In this document: positions 54,752 to 64,000 of the stretch, piece by piece
How the letters are laid out: every line of letters starts with the position of its first letter
Numbering within the stretch: the stretch's first letter is position 1
NCBI GenBank assembly: GCA_024648785.1
Contig: JABYQB010000003.1
Location: 1-64,000, forward strand
Direction: 5' to 3'
From: Candidatus Westeberhardia cardiocondylae
Lineage (GTDB): Bacteria > Pseudomonadota > Gammaproteobacteria > Enterobacterales > Enterobacteriaceae
DNA: 64,000 nt
The notes under the pieces: generated by a model
The model's input: only the letters and a program-made list of their open reading frames with translations
Database searches by the model: none
What the model was told of the DNA's origin: nothing
Translations under genes and position numbers: made by a program

Positions 54752-55119
54752 ATTACTAAATTAATTTCAATATTATATATATAATATATATATTCATTTT
54801 ATAAATTTAAAAATATAATTTCTTAACATTATATTTATATTGATATACTTACAATATTATATCATTTTAATAAAAAAATATCATGTTCAAATAATTTATA
54901 TATAAAATATATATAAACTTTTATTAAATAAAATTAAAACAATAAAAAATACATTTTATAAATATTATTTACAAACATTAAATTTTACAATATTAAATTA
55001 ATATCTAAATATATTGAAATATTACAAAACAAATATTAAAAATAAATTTCTAAAAATAAATTTATTTAGATAAAATATTAAAAACAAACTTATAAATTAA
55101 AACATGGAAAATATTAATT
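54752..55119. other. map-rpsB divergent spacer
   Basis: 368 nt, including a TA-rich microsatellite near 54775-54795. It should hold the promoters of map and of the rpsB-tsf-pyrH-frr cluster. In E. coli S2 autoregulates through the rpsB leader; no comparable structure is recognisable. Confidence 0.45.
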
Positions 55120-55833
55120 ATGAAAATTCCTTCTATACAAGAAATGTTAAAAGCTGGAGTACATTTCGGTCACCAAACAAGATATTGGAATCCAAAAATG
55201 AAACCATTTATTTTTGGATCATATCATAAAATACATATAATTAACTTAGATATAACTACAATTATGTTACAAAAAGCATTAATAAAACTAAAAAAAATTT
55301 ATTTAAATAACGGAAAAATTTTATTTGTTGGAACAAAAAAAGCTGCAAGTGAACCAATAAAAAATACAGCAAAAAATTGTAATCAATTTTTTGTAAATTA
55401 TAGATGGTTAGGAGGAATGCTAACAAATTGGAAAACAGTACGTAAATCAATTAAAAAATTAAAAAATTTAGAAACACAATCAAAAGACGGAACATTTAAA
55501 AAAATAACAAAAAAAGAAGCATTAGTTCGTACAAAAACATTAAATAAACTAGAAAATAGTTTAGGTGGAATAAAAAATATGCATGGTCTACCTGATGCAA
55601 TATTTGTTATTGATGCAGAAAAAGAACGAATTACAATAAAAGAAGCAAAAAAAATTGGAATTCCAATTTTTGCTATAGTTGATACAAATTCTGACCCAAG
55701 TGATATAGATTTTATTATACCAGGAAATGATGATGCTATACGTTCTATTAATTTATATTTATTAACAATTTCATCTATTCTAAAAAACAAAGAAGAAATA
55801 CAAAAAAATAAAAACGTAACATTAAACACTTAA
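55120..55833 (+). CDS. rpsB: 30S ribosomal protein S2
   Basis: Small-subunit protein. 237 residues (E. coli 241). [25 protein letters not shown] is nearly identical to E. coli, as are [34 protein letters not shown] and [23 protein letters not shown]. Start of the conserved rpsB-tsf-pyrH-frr run; tsf follows after 60 nt. Only the C-terminal tail is diverged. Confidence 0.98.
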   Translation: MKIPSIQEMLKAGVHFGHQTRYWNPKMKPFIFGSYHKIHIINLDITTIMLQKALIKLKKIYLNNGKILFVGTKKAASEPIKNTAKNCNQFFVNYRWLGGMLTNWKTVRKSIKKLKNLETQSKDGTFKKITKKEALVRTKTLNKLENSLGGIKNMHGLPDAIFVIDAEKERITIKEAKKIGIPIFAIVDTNSDPSDIDFIIPGNDDAIRSINLYLLTISSILKNKEEIQKNKNVTLNT

Positions 55834-55893
55834 AAACAAAATATAAATAAAAACAAAATTCTTAAATTAATCAAAAAACAATAAAGGAAAAAT

Positions 55894-56709
55894 ATGTTAA
55901 ATAACAAAAAAAACATTAATGTAGAAATAATTAAAAAACTAAGAAAAAAAACTGGAATAGGTATATTAACATGCAAAAAAGCTTTAATTCAAACAAAAGG
56001 AAAAATAAATGAAGCAATAAAATATCTAAGAACAACACACATGATAAAAATAAATGAAAACAATATAATTTCAAATTTACAAGGGACTATTTTAGCTAAA
56101 ATATCTGAAAAATATCAATCTGGTGTTTTAATCGAGTTAAATTGCGAAAGCGATTTCACAACACAAACGAAAGAATTCAAAAATTTTGGAAAAAAACTAA
56201 TTAAATTTACTTTACAAAATAACATTAACAACATCGATATATTAAAAATAAAATTCAAAAAAGAACATATAAATATTATAAACAAAATTAAAGAAAATAT
56301 TAAAATTCGTCGCATGCAAGTATTATATGGTAATACATTAGGAATGTATACACATAGAAATAAAATCGGGGTAATTGTTTCAGCAAAAAATATGTCAAAA
56401 AAATTAATAAAACAAATTGCAATGCATATAGCAGCAAACAAACCTAAATATATTGATACATCTAATATTCCATTAAACATTATAAACGAAGAAAAAAAAA
56501 TACAATTAAATATTGCTTCTCAACTAAATAAACAATACAATATTTCAAAAAAAATAGTTGAAGGACAAATGAAAAAATTTATCAACAATATTTCATTATT
56601 AAAACAACCATTCATTCTAAATACAAACAAAAATATTGAACAATTACTATTAGAAAAAAATGCAAAAATTAATAAATTTATACGATTTGAATTAGGAGAA
56701 AATATTTAA
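55894..56709 (+). CDS. tsf: Elongation factor Ts
   Basis: Nucleotide exchange factor for EF-Tu. 271 residues (E. coli 283). The N-terminal module reads IKKLRKKTGIGILTCKKAL. The EF-Tu switch-contacting motif TDFV appears as SDFT in NCESDFTTQ. The core has IAMHIAANKPKYID, and the dimerisation region FIRFELGEN ends the protein about 20 residues early. AAGGA ribosome binding site about 6 nt upstream. Conservation is moderate, lower than rpsB. Confidence 0.96.
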   Translation: MLNNKKNINVEIIKKLRKKTGIGILTCKKALIQTKGKINEAIKYLRTTHMIKINENNIISNLQGTILAKISEKYQSGVLIELNCESDFTTQTKEFKNFGKKLIKFTLQNNINNIDILKIKFKKEHINIINKIKENIKIRRMQVLYGNTLGMYTHRNKIGVIVSAKNMSKKLIKQIAMHIAANKPKYIDTSNIPLNIINEEKKIQLNIASQLNKQYNISKKIVEGQMKKFINNISLLKQPFILNTNKNIEQLLLEKNAKINKFIRFELGENI

Positions 56710-56805
56710 ATAAACAATAATTTTATATAAAATTTACATTTCAATTTAAATTAATCAATATAACAAATACATATATTATAAATAATATTAAAATATACAA
56801 ATAAT

Positions 56806-57534
56806 ATGACAAACACAAAAAAACCTATATATAAAAGAATTCTACTAAAATTAAGTGGAGAAGCTTTACAAAAAGATAACAAATTTGGAATTAATACTAA
56901 AATATTAAAATATATAGCACAAGATATAAAAAAACTTATACTTCTTAACGTTCAAATAGGAATAGTAATAGGAGGAGGTAATTTATTCCGAGGATCACAT
57001 CTGGAAAAATCTGGAATAAATCGTATTACCAGTGATCATATAGGAATATTATCAACAATTATAAATAGTTTAGCTATACAGGATATATTGTGTCAAATTA
57101 ATATTAATACAAAAGTAATGTCTTCTATTTCTTTAAATAATATATGTGAAAATTATAACTATAAAAAAGCTATAGAACTTCTAAATAATAAATATGTAGT
57201 AATTTTTTCTGCAGGAACAGGAAATCCATTATTTACTACAGATTCAGCAGCATGTTTAAGAGGAATTGAAATTCAAGCAAATATTATATTAAAAGCAACA
57301 AAAGTTAAAGGAATATTTTCAAAAAATCCAAAAAATAACAAAAATACCACTTTTTATAAAAAAATAAGTTACCAAGATGTAATAAAAAAAGAAATAAAAA
57401 TTATGGATCTTACAGCATTTACTTTAGCAAGAGATCATAATTTACCAATATATATATTTAATTTTAATACAAAAAATATATTATACAAGATTATTATGGG
57501 ATATGAAAAAGAAGGAACATTAATAACAAATTAA
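56806..57534 (+). CDS. pyrH: UMP kinase
   Basis: Phosphorylates UMP to UDP. 242 residues (E. coli 241). KRILLKLSGEAL at the start, the phosphate-binding IVIGGGNLFRG, the acceptor-site block DHIGILSTIINSLAIQD, SAGTGNPLFTTDSAACLRG and MDLTAFTLARDHNLPI are all present. With udk it completes salvage from uridine to UDP. Third gene of the rpsB cluster. Confidence 0.97.
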   Translation: MTNTKKPIYKRILLKLSGEALQKDNKFGINTKILKYIAQDIKKLILLNVQIGIVIGGGNLFRGSHLEKSGINRITSDHIGILSTIINSLAIQDILCQININTKVMSSISLNNICENYNYKKAIELLNNKYVVIFSAGTGNPLFTTDSAACLRGIEIQANIILKATKVKGIFSKNPKNNKNTTFYKKISYQDVIKKEIKIMDLTAFTLARDHNLPIYIFNFNTKNILYKIIMGYEKEGTLITN

Positions 57535-57565
57535 AATTTTAACTATTTTAATAACACTAAATAAA

Positions 57566-58153
57566 ATGAAAAACATACACAATACAAAATCAATAACCAT
57601 AAAAATTACAGAAAAAACAAAAAACAAAATACAAGAATGTATTAATAAATTTGAAAAAAATATAAAAAAAATACGTGATTATAATATATCTCCTAATTTA
57701 ATAGACAACATATTGATACAATATCACAATACTTTACAACCATTACAAAAATTAGCATATATTACAAATGAAAATAAAAACACATTAACAATTATTGCTT
57801 TTGAAAAAACAACTATTTCATCAATAAAAAAAGCTATTATAAGTTCAAATTTAGGAATAAATCCATATTCTATAGGAGAAAAAATTTATTTATCATTTCC
57901 AAAAATTACACAAGAAAATAGAAAAAATTTAATAAAATTAACAAACATAGAAGCAGAAAAACATAAAATTCAAATTAGAAATATAAGAAGAAAAATTAAT
58001 GAAAAAATAAAACAATACAATAAAAACAAAATAATAAATGATGACAAAAAATACAAATTACAAAACATTGTACAAAATATAACTAATAAAAACATAAAAA
58101 AAATTAATAAAATTCTAAAAGAAAAAGAAAAAAATTTAACCAAAAATTCATAA
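57566..58153 (+). CDS. frr: Ribosome recycling factor
   Basis: Splits post-termination ribosomes together with EF-G. 195 residues (E. coli 185), with about ten extra N-terminal residues. Domain I helices carry IRNIRRKINEKIKQ, keeping the key arginine of VRNVRRD, and LGINPYSIGEKIYLSFPKITQENRKNL. The well-conserved RTGRASP segment is changed to RDYNISP. The protein is very rich in K, N and I. Functional by genomic necessity, but noticeably eroded. dxr, next in E. coli, is gone. Confidence 0.93.
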   Translation: MKNIHNTKSITIKITEKTKNKIQECINKFEKNIKKIRDYNISPNLIDNILIQYHNTLQPLQKLAYITNENKNTLTIIAFEKTTISSIKKAIISSNLGINPYSIGEKIYLSFPKITQENRKNLIKLTNIEAEKHKIQIRNIRRKINEKIKQYNKNKIINDDKKYKLQNIVQNITNKNIKKINKILKEKEKNLTKNS

Positions 58154-58595
58154 ATAAGAAAATATAAACATTATAAATAATAATAATTATTTTTATATAA
58201 AATAATTAAAAACTAAAACATAAAACATTAAAGTTAATAATTTTAAAAAAATTTTTTAATTAAACAAAATTATATTTTTAATAATACAATAATACAAATT
58301 TAAATCTCAAATTATTAAAATTAATAAAAAAAATTTAAAAAAATTACAATATATAAAACAATAAATTTATATATTATAAATATAATGTGAAAAAAAATTA
58401 AAATATAAACTAAGAAATAGAATAAAATAAATATATTTAATTATAAATTTAACTATATAAATAATACAATAATTTAAAAAATTAAAAAATTAATTAAATA
58501 AGCAAATATAAAATTTTTTAACAATACTTATTAATCTTGATAAAATATGTTTTATAACACAAAAATTTTAAATAAATAAATAATATTTATAACAA
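58154..58595. other. frr-uppS spacer, site of lost dxr
   Basis: 442 nt in the place of E. coli dxr. No DXR remnant is readable. C exceeds G on the + strand by eye, as in other spacers. Confidence 0.6.
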
Positions 58596-59345
58596 ATGCA
58601 AATAAAAAATAAAAAAAAGCATAAAATTAATATAATATCTTCATTACCTAAACATGTAGCAATTATTATGGATGGAAATGGACGTTGGGCAACAAAAAAA
58701 GGTAAACTTAGAATTTCTGGCCATCAGGCTGGGATGAAATCAGCAAAAAAAGCAATATATTTCGCAAAAAATCATCATTTAGATGCACTAACATTATATG
58801 CATTTAGTAGTGAAAATTGGAATAGATCTAATAAAGAAGTATCATCAATTATGGATCTATTCATAAAAACATTAGATAAAGAAATACATAATTTACACAA
58901 AAAAAATATAAAATTACAAATTATAGGAGATACATCTAGATTTAAAATAAAACTACAAAACAGTATTAACAGATCTGAAAAATTAACATATAATAATAGA
59001 GGTTTAACATTAAATATAGCTGCAAACTATGGTGGAAGATGGGATATAATACAAGTAGCAAAACAACTTGCAAATCAAGTAAAACAAGGCTTCTTACATC
59101 CAGACCAAATTAACGAAGACATATTTTGTCAATACATTTGTATGAATGAATTAGCACCAGTAGATTTAGTAATAAGAACAGGAGGAGAATACAGAATTAG
59201 CAACTTTTTATTATGGCAAATAGCATATTCAGAATTATTTTTCACAGATGTTTTATGGCCTGATTTCAACGAATCCATTTTTGAAAATGCAATACACGTT
59301 TTCTTAAAAAGAAAGAGAAAATTTGGAAGTTCTACAATATCTTAA
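58596..59345 (+). CDS. uppS: Undecaprenyl diphosphate synthase
   Basis: Adds isopentenyl units to farnesyl diphosphate to make the C55 carrier lipid for peptidoglycan. 249 residues (E. coli 253). The catalytic aspartate motif is HVAIIMDGNGRWA near residue 25. AFSSENWNRS, LNIAANYGGRWDI and the C-terminal block DLVIRTGGEYRISNFLLWQIAYSE are strongly conserved. Substrates need a source of isoprenoid precursors, yet dxr and ispG are missing from their ancestral places. cdsA follows after 43 nt. Confidence 0.97.
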   Translation: MQIKNKKKHKINIISSLPKHVAIIMDGNGRWATKKGKLRISGHQAGMKSAKKAIYFAKNHHLDALTLYAFSSENWNRSNKEVSSIMDLFIKTLDKEIHNLHKKNIKLQIIGDTSRFKIKLQNSINRSEKLTYNNRGLTLNIAANYGGRWDIIQVAKQLANQVKQGFLHPDQINEDIFCQYICMNELAPVDLVIRTGGEYRISNFLLWQIAYSELFFTDVLWPDFNESIFENAIHVFLKRKRKFGSSTIS

Positions 59346-59388
59346 TATATAATTTAGTTTATTAAACAAAATAGCTATCATTAATACT

Positions 59389-60252
59389 TTGATAAAACAC
59401 AGAATAATCAGCTCAATTTTTTTAATTCCATTCATTATTCTAATAATATTAGAACTATCATTAAAAAAACTTACATTTTTTTTATTACTTTTAAATTTAT
59501 TATGTATATGGGAATGGAATAAACTTTGTGCTACGTCGATTATACAAAAACTTACACTATTTATAATATTCAATGTATTACCATTAATACTAATAATATT
59601 AACAACATTTTATTTACCACATCATATATTTATTTCACACATTAAATACATATTTATAATAATTTCTTTAACATGGTGGTTAATAGCATTATTATTAATA
59701 TTATTTTACCCAATATCTACAAAAATATGGAAAAAATCTTCATTTTTTAAATTATTGTTTGGAAATTTAACTATAATACCATTTATTTGGAGCATTATAA
59801 TATTAAAAAAAGAAAATCAAATATTTTATTATAATTATTCTATTGGAACATGGAAAATACTATATGTTATAATTTTAGTTTGGGAATTAGATTCTAGCTT
59901 TTACATATTTGGAAAACTATTAGGAAATTATAAATTATCAGAAAATATTTCTCCAAAAAAAACATGGGAAGGATTAATAATAGGAACAATATTAACAATA
60001 ATTACACAATGGGTATTTAAAAAATATATAATTCCTTTTCACATTACAACTATAAAATTCAATATATATTGTATAATAATAATGATATCAGCAATATTAG
60101 GAGATTTAACAGAAAGTATGTTCAAAAGAGAAGCTAAAATTAAAGATACTGGAACATTAATTCCAGGTCATGGTGGTATTTTAGATAGAATAGATAGCTT
60201 AAGTTCTACACTACCTATATTTACTTGTTTAACATTATTAATAAACCTTTAA
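59389..60252 (+). CDS. cdsA: CDP-diacylglycerol synthase, TTG start
   Basis: Inner-membrane enzyme making CDP-diacylglycerol, the precursor of phosphatidylserine and thus of the Psd product. 287 residues (E. coli 285) with about eight hydrophobic segments. The start is a TTG at 59389 giving IKHRIISSIFLIP, cognate to E. coli LKYRLISAFVLIP. The family block is LGDLTESMFKREAKIKDTGTLIPGHGGILDRIDSL, fully conserved with its metal-binding residues; ISPKKTWEG is also present. Ancestral order uppS-cdsA-rseP-bamA. Confidence 0.95.
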   Translation: MIKHRIISSIFLIPFIILIILELSLKKLTFFLLLLNLLCIWEWNKLCATSIIQKLTLFIIFNVLPLILIILTTFYLPHHIFISHIKYIFIIISLTWWLIALLLILFYPISTKIWKKSSFFKLLFGNLTIIPFIWSIIILKKENQIFYYNYSIGTWKILYVIILVWELDSSFYIFGKLLGNYKLSENISPKKTWEGLIIGTILTIITQWVFKKYIIPFHITTIKFNIYCIIIMISAILGDLTESMFKREAKIKDTGTLIPGHGGILDRIDSLSSTLPIFTCLTLLINL

Positions 60253-60289
60253 ATAAAAATATACATTTTAAAATTCAGGAAAACTAATA

Positions 60290-61657
60290 ATGAATTTATT
60301 TTACGAATTTTTTATATTTATCATTACTGTTGGAATTCTTATTACTGTACACGAATTTGGTCATTTCATAACAGCTAGATATTATGGAGTAATAGTAGAA
60401 AAATTTTCTATTGGATTTGGTAAAAAATTATGGCACAAATATGATAAAAAAGGAACAGAATATATTATTGCTTCTATACCACTTGGTGGATATGTAAAAA
60501 TGAAAGAAAAGAATAAAAATTGTGAAAAATTTAAAAATATACATAATCAAAAATATTTTCATGAAAAAAAAAATTGGGAAAAAGCAATAATTATCGCAGC
60601 AGGATCAATATTTAACATTTTTTTTTCCATTATAATTTATTGGATAATTTTCTTTTCTGGAATAATAAATTACAAACCAATAATTGGGGAAATTATACAT
60701 AATTCTGTTGCATACAATTCAGGTCTAACACCTGGTATGGAAATAAAATCTATTAACAATATTAAGACATATAACTGGAACGACGTTCAAACACAATTAA
60801 ACAATAATATCAAAAAAAATAAAATAATTATTGATATAGAACATATTAATAAAAATAATTTTAACGAAATAAAAACTATTAATTTACAAAATTATAATAT
60901 AAATTACGAAAATAATCCTATAATAGAATTAGGAATAATACCTATACATTCTAAAATACAACCAATACTTACTAAAGTAGAACAAAATTCTGCAGGAATG
61001 CAAGCAGGATTAAAACCAAAAGATAAAATTATATCTGTAAATGGGAAAATGATAAAAGAATGGAATACATTTATAAAAACAATACAAAATAACCCAAATA
61101 AACCATTAAATATTGTTATTGAAAGACAAAACATTAATATAAATACAACCTTATACCCAAAAATAATAAAAATAAATAATGAATACAAAGGATTTGCTGG
61201 ACTATTTCCAAAAATAATGCTAATAAATCAAAAACATCAAAACCAATATTTTTTACATCCAATATCTTCATTAATTCAAGCTATAAAACAAACTTGGACA
61301 ATAACAAAATTTATTCTAAACAAATTCTCTGAATTTTCTTTTAAATATAATAATACATTTCAAAATTTAAGTGGTCCGATATCAATAGCACATGAAGCAA
61401 AAACAGCCGTAAAAAGTGGATTAGTGCATTATTTAATATTTTTATCTATTATTAGCATAAATCTAGGAATAATAAATTTGTTTCCTTTACCAATATTAGA
61501 TGGAGGTTATTTACTTTTTATGATAATAGAAATAATTAAAAAAAAACCAATATCCAAAAAAACTCGTAAGATCAGTTATCAAATTAGTATGATTATATTA
61601 ATTATATTAATGAGTATCGCTTTATTAAATGATTTTACTAGATTTATAAAAATTTAA
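60290..61657 (+). CDS. rseP: Intramembrane zinc protease RseP
   Basis: Site-2 protease. In E. coli it cuts RseA to release sigma-E and also clears leftover signal peptides. 455 residues (E. coli 450). The zinc motif is HEFGH in TVHEFGHFITARYYGV near residue 22, the third ligand is in FPLPILDGGY, and two PDZ domains lie at about 120-300 (AYNSGLTPGMEI and AGMQAGLKPKDKI). AGGA ribosome binding site. bamA starts 2 nt after its stop. With no RseA or sigma-E visible in this window, signal-peptide clearance may be its remaining job. Confidence 0.95.
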   Translation: MNLFYEFFIFIITVGILITVHEFGHFITARYYGVIVEKFSIGFGKKLWHKYDKKGTEYIIASIPLGGYVKMKEKNKNCEKFKNIHNQKYFHEKKNWEKAIIIAAGSIFNIFFSIIIYWIIFFSGIINYKPIIGEIIHNSVAYNSGLTPGMEIKSINNIKTYNWNDVQTQLNNNIKKNKIIIDIEHINKNNFNEIKTINLQNYNINYENNPIIELGIIPIHSKIQPILTKVEQNSAGMQAGLKPKDKIISVNGKMIKEWNTFIKTIQNNPNKPLNIVIERQNININTTLYPKIIKINNEYKGFAGLFPKIMLINQKHQNQYFLHPISSLIQAIKQTWTITKFILNKFSEFSFKYNNTFQNLSGPISIAHEAKTAVKSGLVHYLIFLSIISINLGIINLFPLPILDGGYLLFMIIEIIKKKPISKKTRKISYQISMIILIILMSIALLNDFTRFIKI

Positions 61658-61659
61658 AT

Positions 61660-64000
61660 ATGTTTAAACATATACTTGAAATTAAAATAAAGAAAATTCT
61701 ATTAATAATTTTTATTATTTCACTTAATAATAATGCTAATGCAATAGATAAATCAAAAATACAAAATGTTGACGAAAAAAAATCTCAACAAATATCAACA
61801 GAAAAAAAAATACCACCAAAAAAAATATCAAAACAACATAAAACACATGAAATTAATTTCAATTCATCATATAATAAAAAAATATTAAATAATATACAAA
61901 TATTATATACAAAAAATATACCATGTATAAACATAACAACTAATAAACCAATAATTACCAATATTTCATTTTACGGAAATAAAATAATAAATGAAAATTT
62001 TTTAAAAAAATTTCTAAATACATATAATGTATATATAGGAAGTTATTTAAATAAAGAACTTTTATATGAAGCAAAAAAACATATACAAAAATTATATTTG
62101 CAACACGGAAAATATAATACAAAAATTTCAACAATTATACAATATTTACCGAATAATTGTGTTAATGTTAATTGGAAAATATATGAAGGAGAATGGATAA
62201 AGATTAAAAATATTTACATAATTGGTAATAATTCTTTTACATATAAAAAATTAATGTCAAATTTTAAACTAAAAAACTCATATTCAATTTTAAAATTTAA
62301 TAAAAAATATACATATCAACATAAAATATTAACAAATGACTTAAAAAATTTAAAAAATTTTTATTTTAATAATGGATATATTACATACAAAGTTAATTCA
62401 ATAACAAAAAAATTAACAAAAGATAAAAAACAAATTTCAATAATTATAGATATAATGGAAGGAAAACAATATAAAATTTCAGATATTAAATTTCATACAA
62501 ATATAATAAAAAAAACAGAATTTTTCAAAATAAAACAAATAACTCAAAGAATATTACAAACTCCGTATAATTACAATAATTTGAAAAATATACAAAATAA
62601 AATTAAAATTTTTTTCTATAATAATGGATATCTTTATCCTAACATAAACATTACATTAAATATTAACCACATAAACAAAAAAATAACACCACTAATTTAT
62701 ATTAATAAAGGAAATCGTTTTTATGTAAATAAAATATTTTTTATTGGAAATAAAACAGTAAAAAATATTATTATGTACAGAGAAATGGAACAAAAAGAAG
62801 GAAAATATTTAAACATAAAATTAATTGAAAAAGGAAAAAAAAGATTAGATTATCTTGGATATTTTAAAGATATAAAAATAAAAATACAACACATACCAAA
62901 TACATTAAACAAAGTTAACATAACATATATTGTTAAAGAAAAAAATATGGGATTATTTAATTTTGGACTAGGATTTAATAATGAAAAAAAATTAAATTTT
63001 CAGATTAACATTGAAAAAAATAATTTATTAGGCATTGGTAGTAATATATTTATTCAAGGAGATAAAAATAATGACCAATATTACTGCGAATTTTCTGAAG
63101 TAAATCATTATTACAAAAAAAATAAAAATATAATAAATTTTAACAATAAAATTTATTTTAATAATTACATTAATTCAAATATATCAAAATTATTTAAATA
63201 TAATTTACAACAATATGGAACAAATATACTTCTTAATATTCCAATTAATACTTACAAACATTTTCTAAATTTAGAATTAGAATATATACACAATGATTTA
63301 TATGACAAACAACCAAAAAAAAATATATATCAACACCCTATAAATTATAAATCAAATATAAAAGAAATGAAAAAAAATATATTATCAAAATATAAATATT
63401 TAAATATACATGACATATTATTATCTTTACATTGGAATATTAACAATTTAAATAACAACATTTTTCCAAATTCTGGATATAATACTTATTTAACAAACAA
63501 ACTAACAATACCAATATTTCAAAACAATTACTTTCAAACAATATTCGAACACAAATTTTTTACCCAAATTATAAAAAAAATAAATTTAACATTAATGGAA
63601 AAATTACAATTCAACTACTCAAAAAACATAAATACAAAAAAAATACCATTTTATGATCATTTATATACAAAAGAACCTAATGAAATACGAATTATTTATA
63701 ATAACAAAATGAAAAAACAAAACAAACATTTAAATTACAACCATAAAAACAAAAAAACATTAACAACAAAAGAACAAAATTTTAACACTAAAAATGATAT
63801 TGATATAATATCTAGTAGTGAATTAATTATACCAAATCAATTTTTATTAAACAAAAAATATTCAAATATAATACAAACATCTTTATTTTTTGATATTAAA
63901 AAAACATGGAATAAAAATATAAAAAAAATTAATAATTTAACATATATAAAACATTTTTATGAAAATCTAAAAAACAATAAAACTCGTATTTCCACAGGAA
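61660..64000 (+). CDS. bamA: Outer-membrane assembly factor BamA, partial
   Basis: Omp85 protein that inserts beta-barrels into the outer membrane; cut by the window end about 40 codons before its expected stop. 780 codons are open. A signal peptide (LLIIFIISLNNNANA) precedes five POTRA domains (to about residue 430) and the barrel. POTRA landmarks are YEGEWIKIKNIYIIGN and NRFYVNKIFFIGN. At loop L6 the alignment IPFYDHLYTKEPNEIRIIY replaces E. coli MPFYENFYAGGSSTVRGFQ. The arginine of VRGF and its barrel partner aspartate (FFDIKKTW) remain, but the glycine and phenylalanine are lost. bamB and bamD are also missing from their ancestral places. Confidence 0.93.
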   Translation, partial: MFKHILEIKIKKILLIIFIISLNNNANAIDKSKIQNVDEKKSQQISTEKKIPPKKISKQHKTHEINFNSSYNKKILNNIQILYTKNIPCINITTNKPIITNISFYGNKIINENFLKKFLNTYNVYIGSYLNKELLYEAKKHIQKLYLQHGKYNTKISTIIQYLPNNCVNVNWKIYEGEWIKIKNIYIIGNNSFTYKKLMSNFKLKNSYSILKFNKKYTYQHKILTNDLKNLKNFYFNNGYITYKVNSITKKLTKDKKQISIIIDIMEGKQYKISDIKFHTNIIKKTEFFKIKQITQRILQTPYNYNNLKNIQNKIKIFFYNNGYLYPNINITLNINHINKKITPLIYINKGNRFYVNKIFFIGNKTVKNIIMYREMEQKEGKYLNIKLIEKGKKRLDYLGYFKDIKIKIQHIPNTLNKVNITYIVKEKNMGLFNFGLGFNNEKKLNFQINIEKNNLLGIGSNIFIQGDKNNDQYYCEFSEVNHYYKKNKNIINFNNKIYFNNYINSNISKLFKYNLQQYGTNILLNIPINTYKHFLNLELEYIHNDLYDKQPKKNIYQHPINYKSNIKEMKKNILSKYKYLNIHDILLSLHWNINNLNNNIFPNSGYNTYLTNKLTIPIFQNNYFQTIFEHKFFTQIIKKINLTLMEKLQFNYSKNINTKKIPFYDHLYTKEPNEIRIIYNNKMKKQNKHLNYNHKNKKTLTTKEQNFNTKNDIDIISSSELIIPNQFLLNKKYSNIIQTSLFFDIKKTWNKNIKKINNLTYIKHFYENLKNNKTRISTG

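Noticed and set aside
54770-54800. TA microsatellite before rpsB
   Set aside because: Simple AT repeats are expected at this base composition, and similar runs occur elsewhere (for example near 1470).

Overview
The window looks like part of the very small, extremely AT-rich chromosome of a long-term intracellular insect endosymbiont from the Enterobacterales (Gammaproteobacteria). The evidence is fourfold. G+C is roughly a fifth by eye. Nearly every gene is a housekeeping gene whose closest remembered relative is the E. coli protein. Enterobacterial gene order survives with many genes deleted from between neighbours. There are no mobile elements, phages, CRISPR arrays or recognisable transcription regulators. 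Density is about 45 protein genes per 64 kb, with long pure-AT spacers. Retention of aroF-tyrA without pheA would fit a symbiont that makes a tyrosine precursor for host cuticle, as described for the ant symbiont Candidatus Westeberhardia. That species-level guess is inference only.

Layout: dnaN-gyrB (0.3-4.1 kb, recF lost); murJ and argS (4.9-8.2 kb); aspS-yebC (8.9-11.6 kb); dtpA and tyrS (11.9-14.9 kb); frameshifted mepM (15.7-16.9 kb); rlmN-hisS-der (17.2-21.5 kb); udk and metG (21.7-24.5 kb); iscS, suhB, glyA, tadA (24.8-29.2 kb); an exonuclease-only polA, tRNA-Arg(UCU), folD, cysS, adk, dnaX (29.3-35.8 kb, colinear with E. coli in reverse); rplY, tktA, ygfZ (36-39.8 kb); orn, psd, mscM (40-44.9 kb, rsgA lost); rplS-trmD-rpsP (rimM lost, trmD frameshifted), aroF-tyrA (pheA lost), frameshifted rluD, clpB (45-53 kb); tRNA-Asp and tRNA-Trp (53.5 kb); map; rpsB-tsf-pyrH-frr-uppS-cdsA-rseP-bamA (55-64 kb, dxr lost, bamA cut by the window end).

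The genes cover replication, aminoacylation, RNA modification, ribosomal proteins and factors, one-carbon metabolism (glyA, folD), a cell envelope (murJ, mepM, uppS, cdsA, psd, bamA, rseP, mscM) and one host-directed pathway, aroF-tyrA. Several proteins are reduced: DnaX to the gamma-type core, PolA to its 5' nuclease, ClpB to the form without its N-domain, and MetG without its C-terminal domain.

The most interesting signals are these. SuhB has lost all four checked metal-ligand residues. AroF and TyrA are changed at positions that control tyrosine feedback in E. coli. A 41-nt nearly perfect palindrome lies in the rpsP/aroF divergent promoter region. Three single-base frameshifts (mepM, rluD, trmD) fall in otherwise conserved genes, two of them in 9-nt homopolymers. 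BamA has lost the glycine and phenylalanine of its VRGF motif. The + strand is consistently rich in A and C, which shapes the proteins of the two strands differently.
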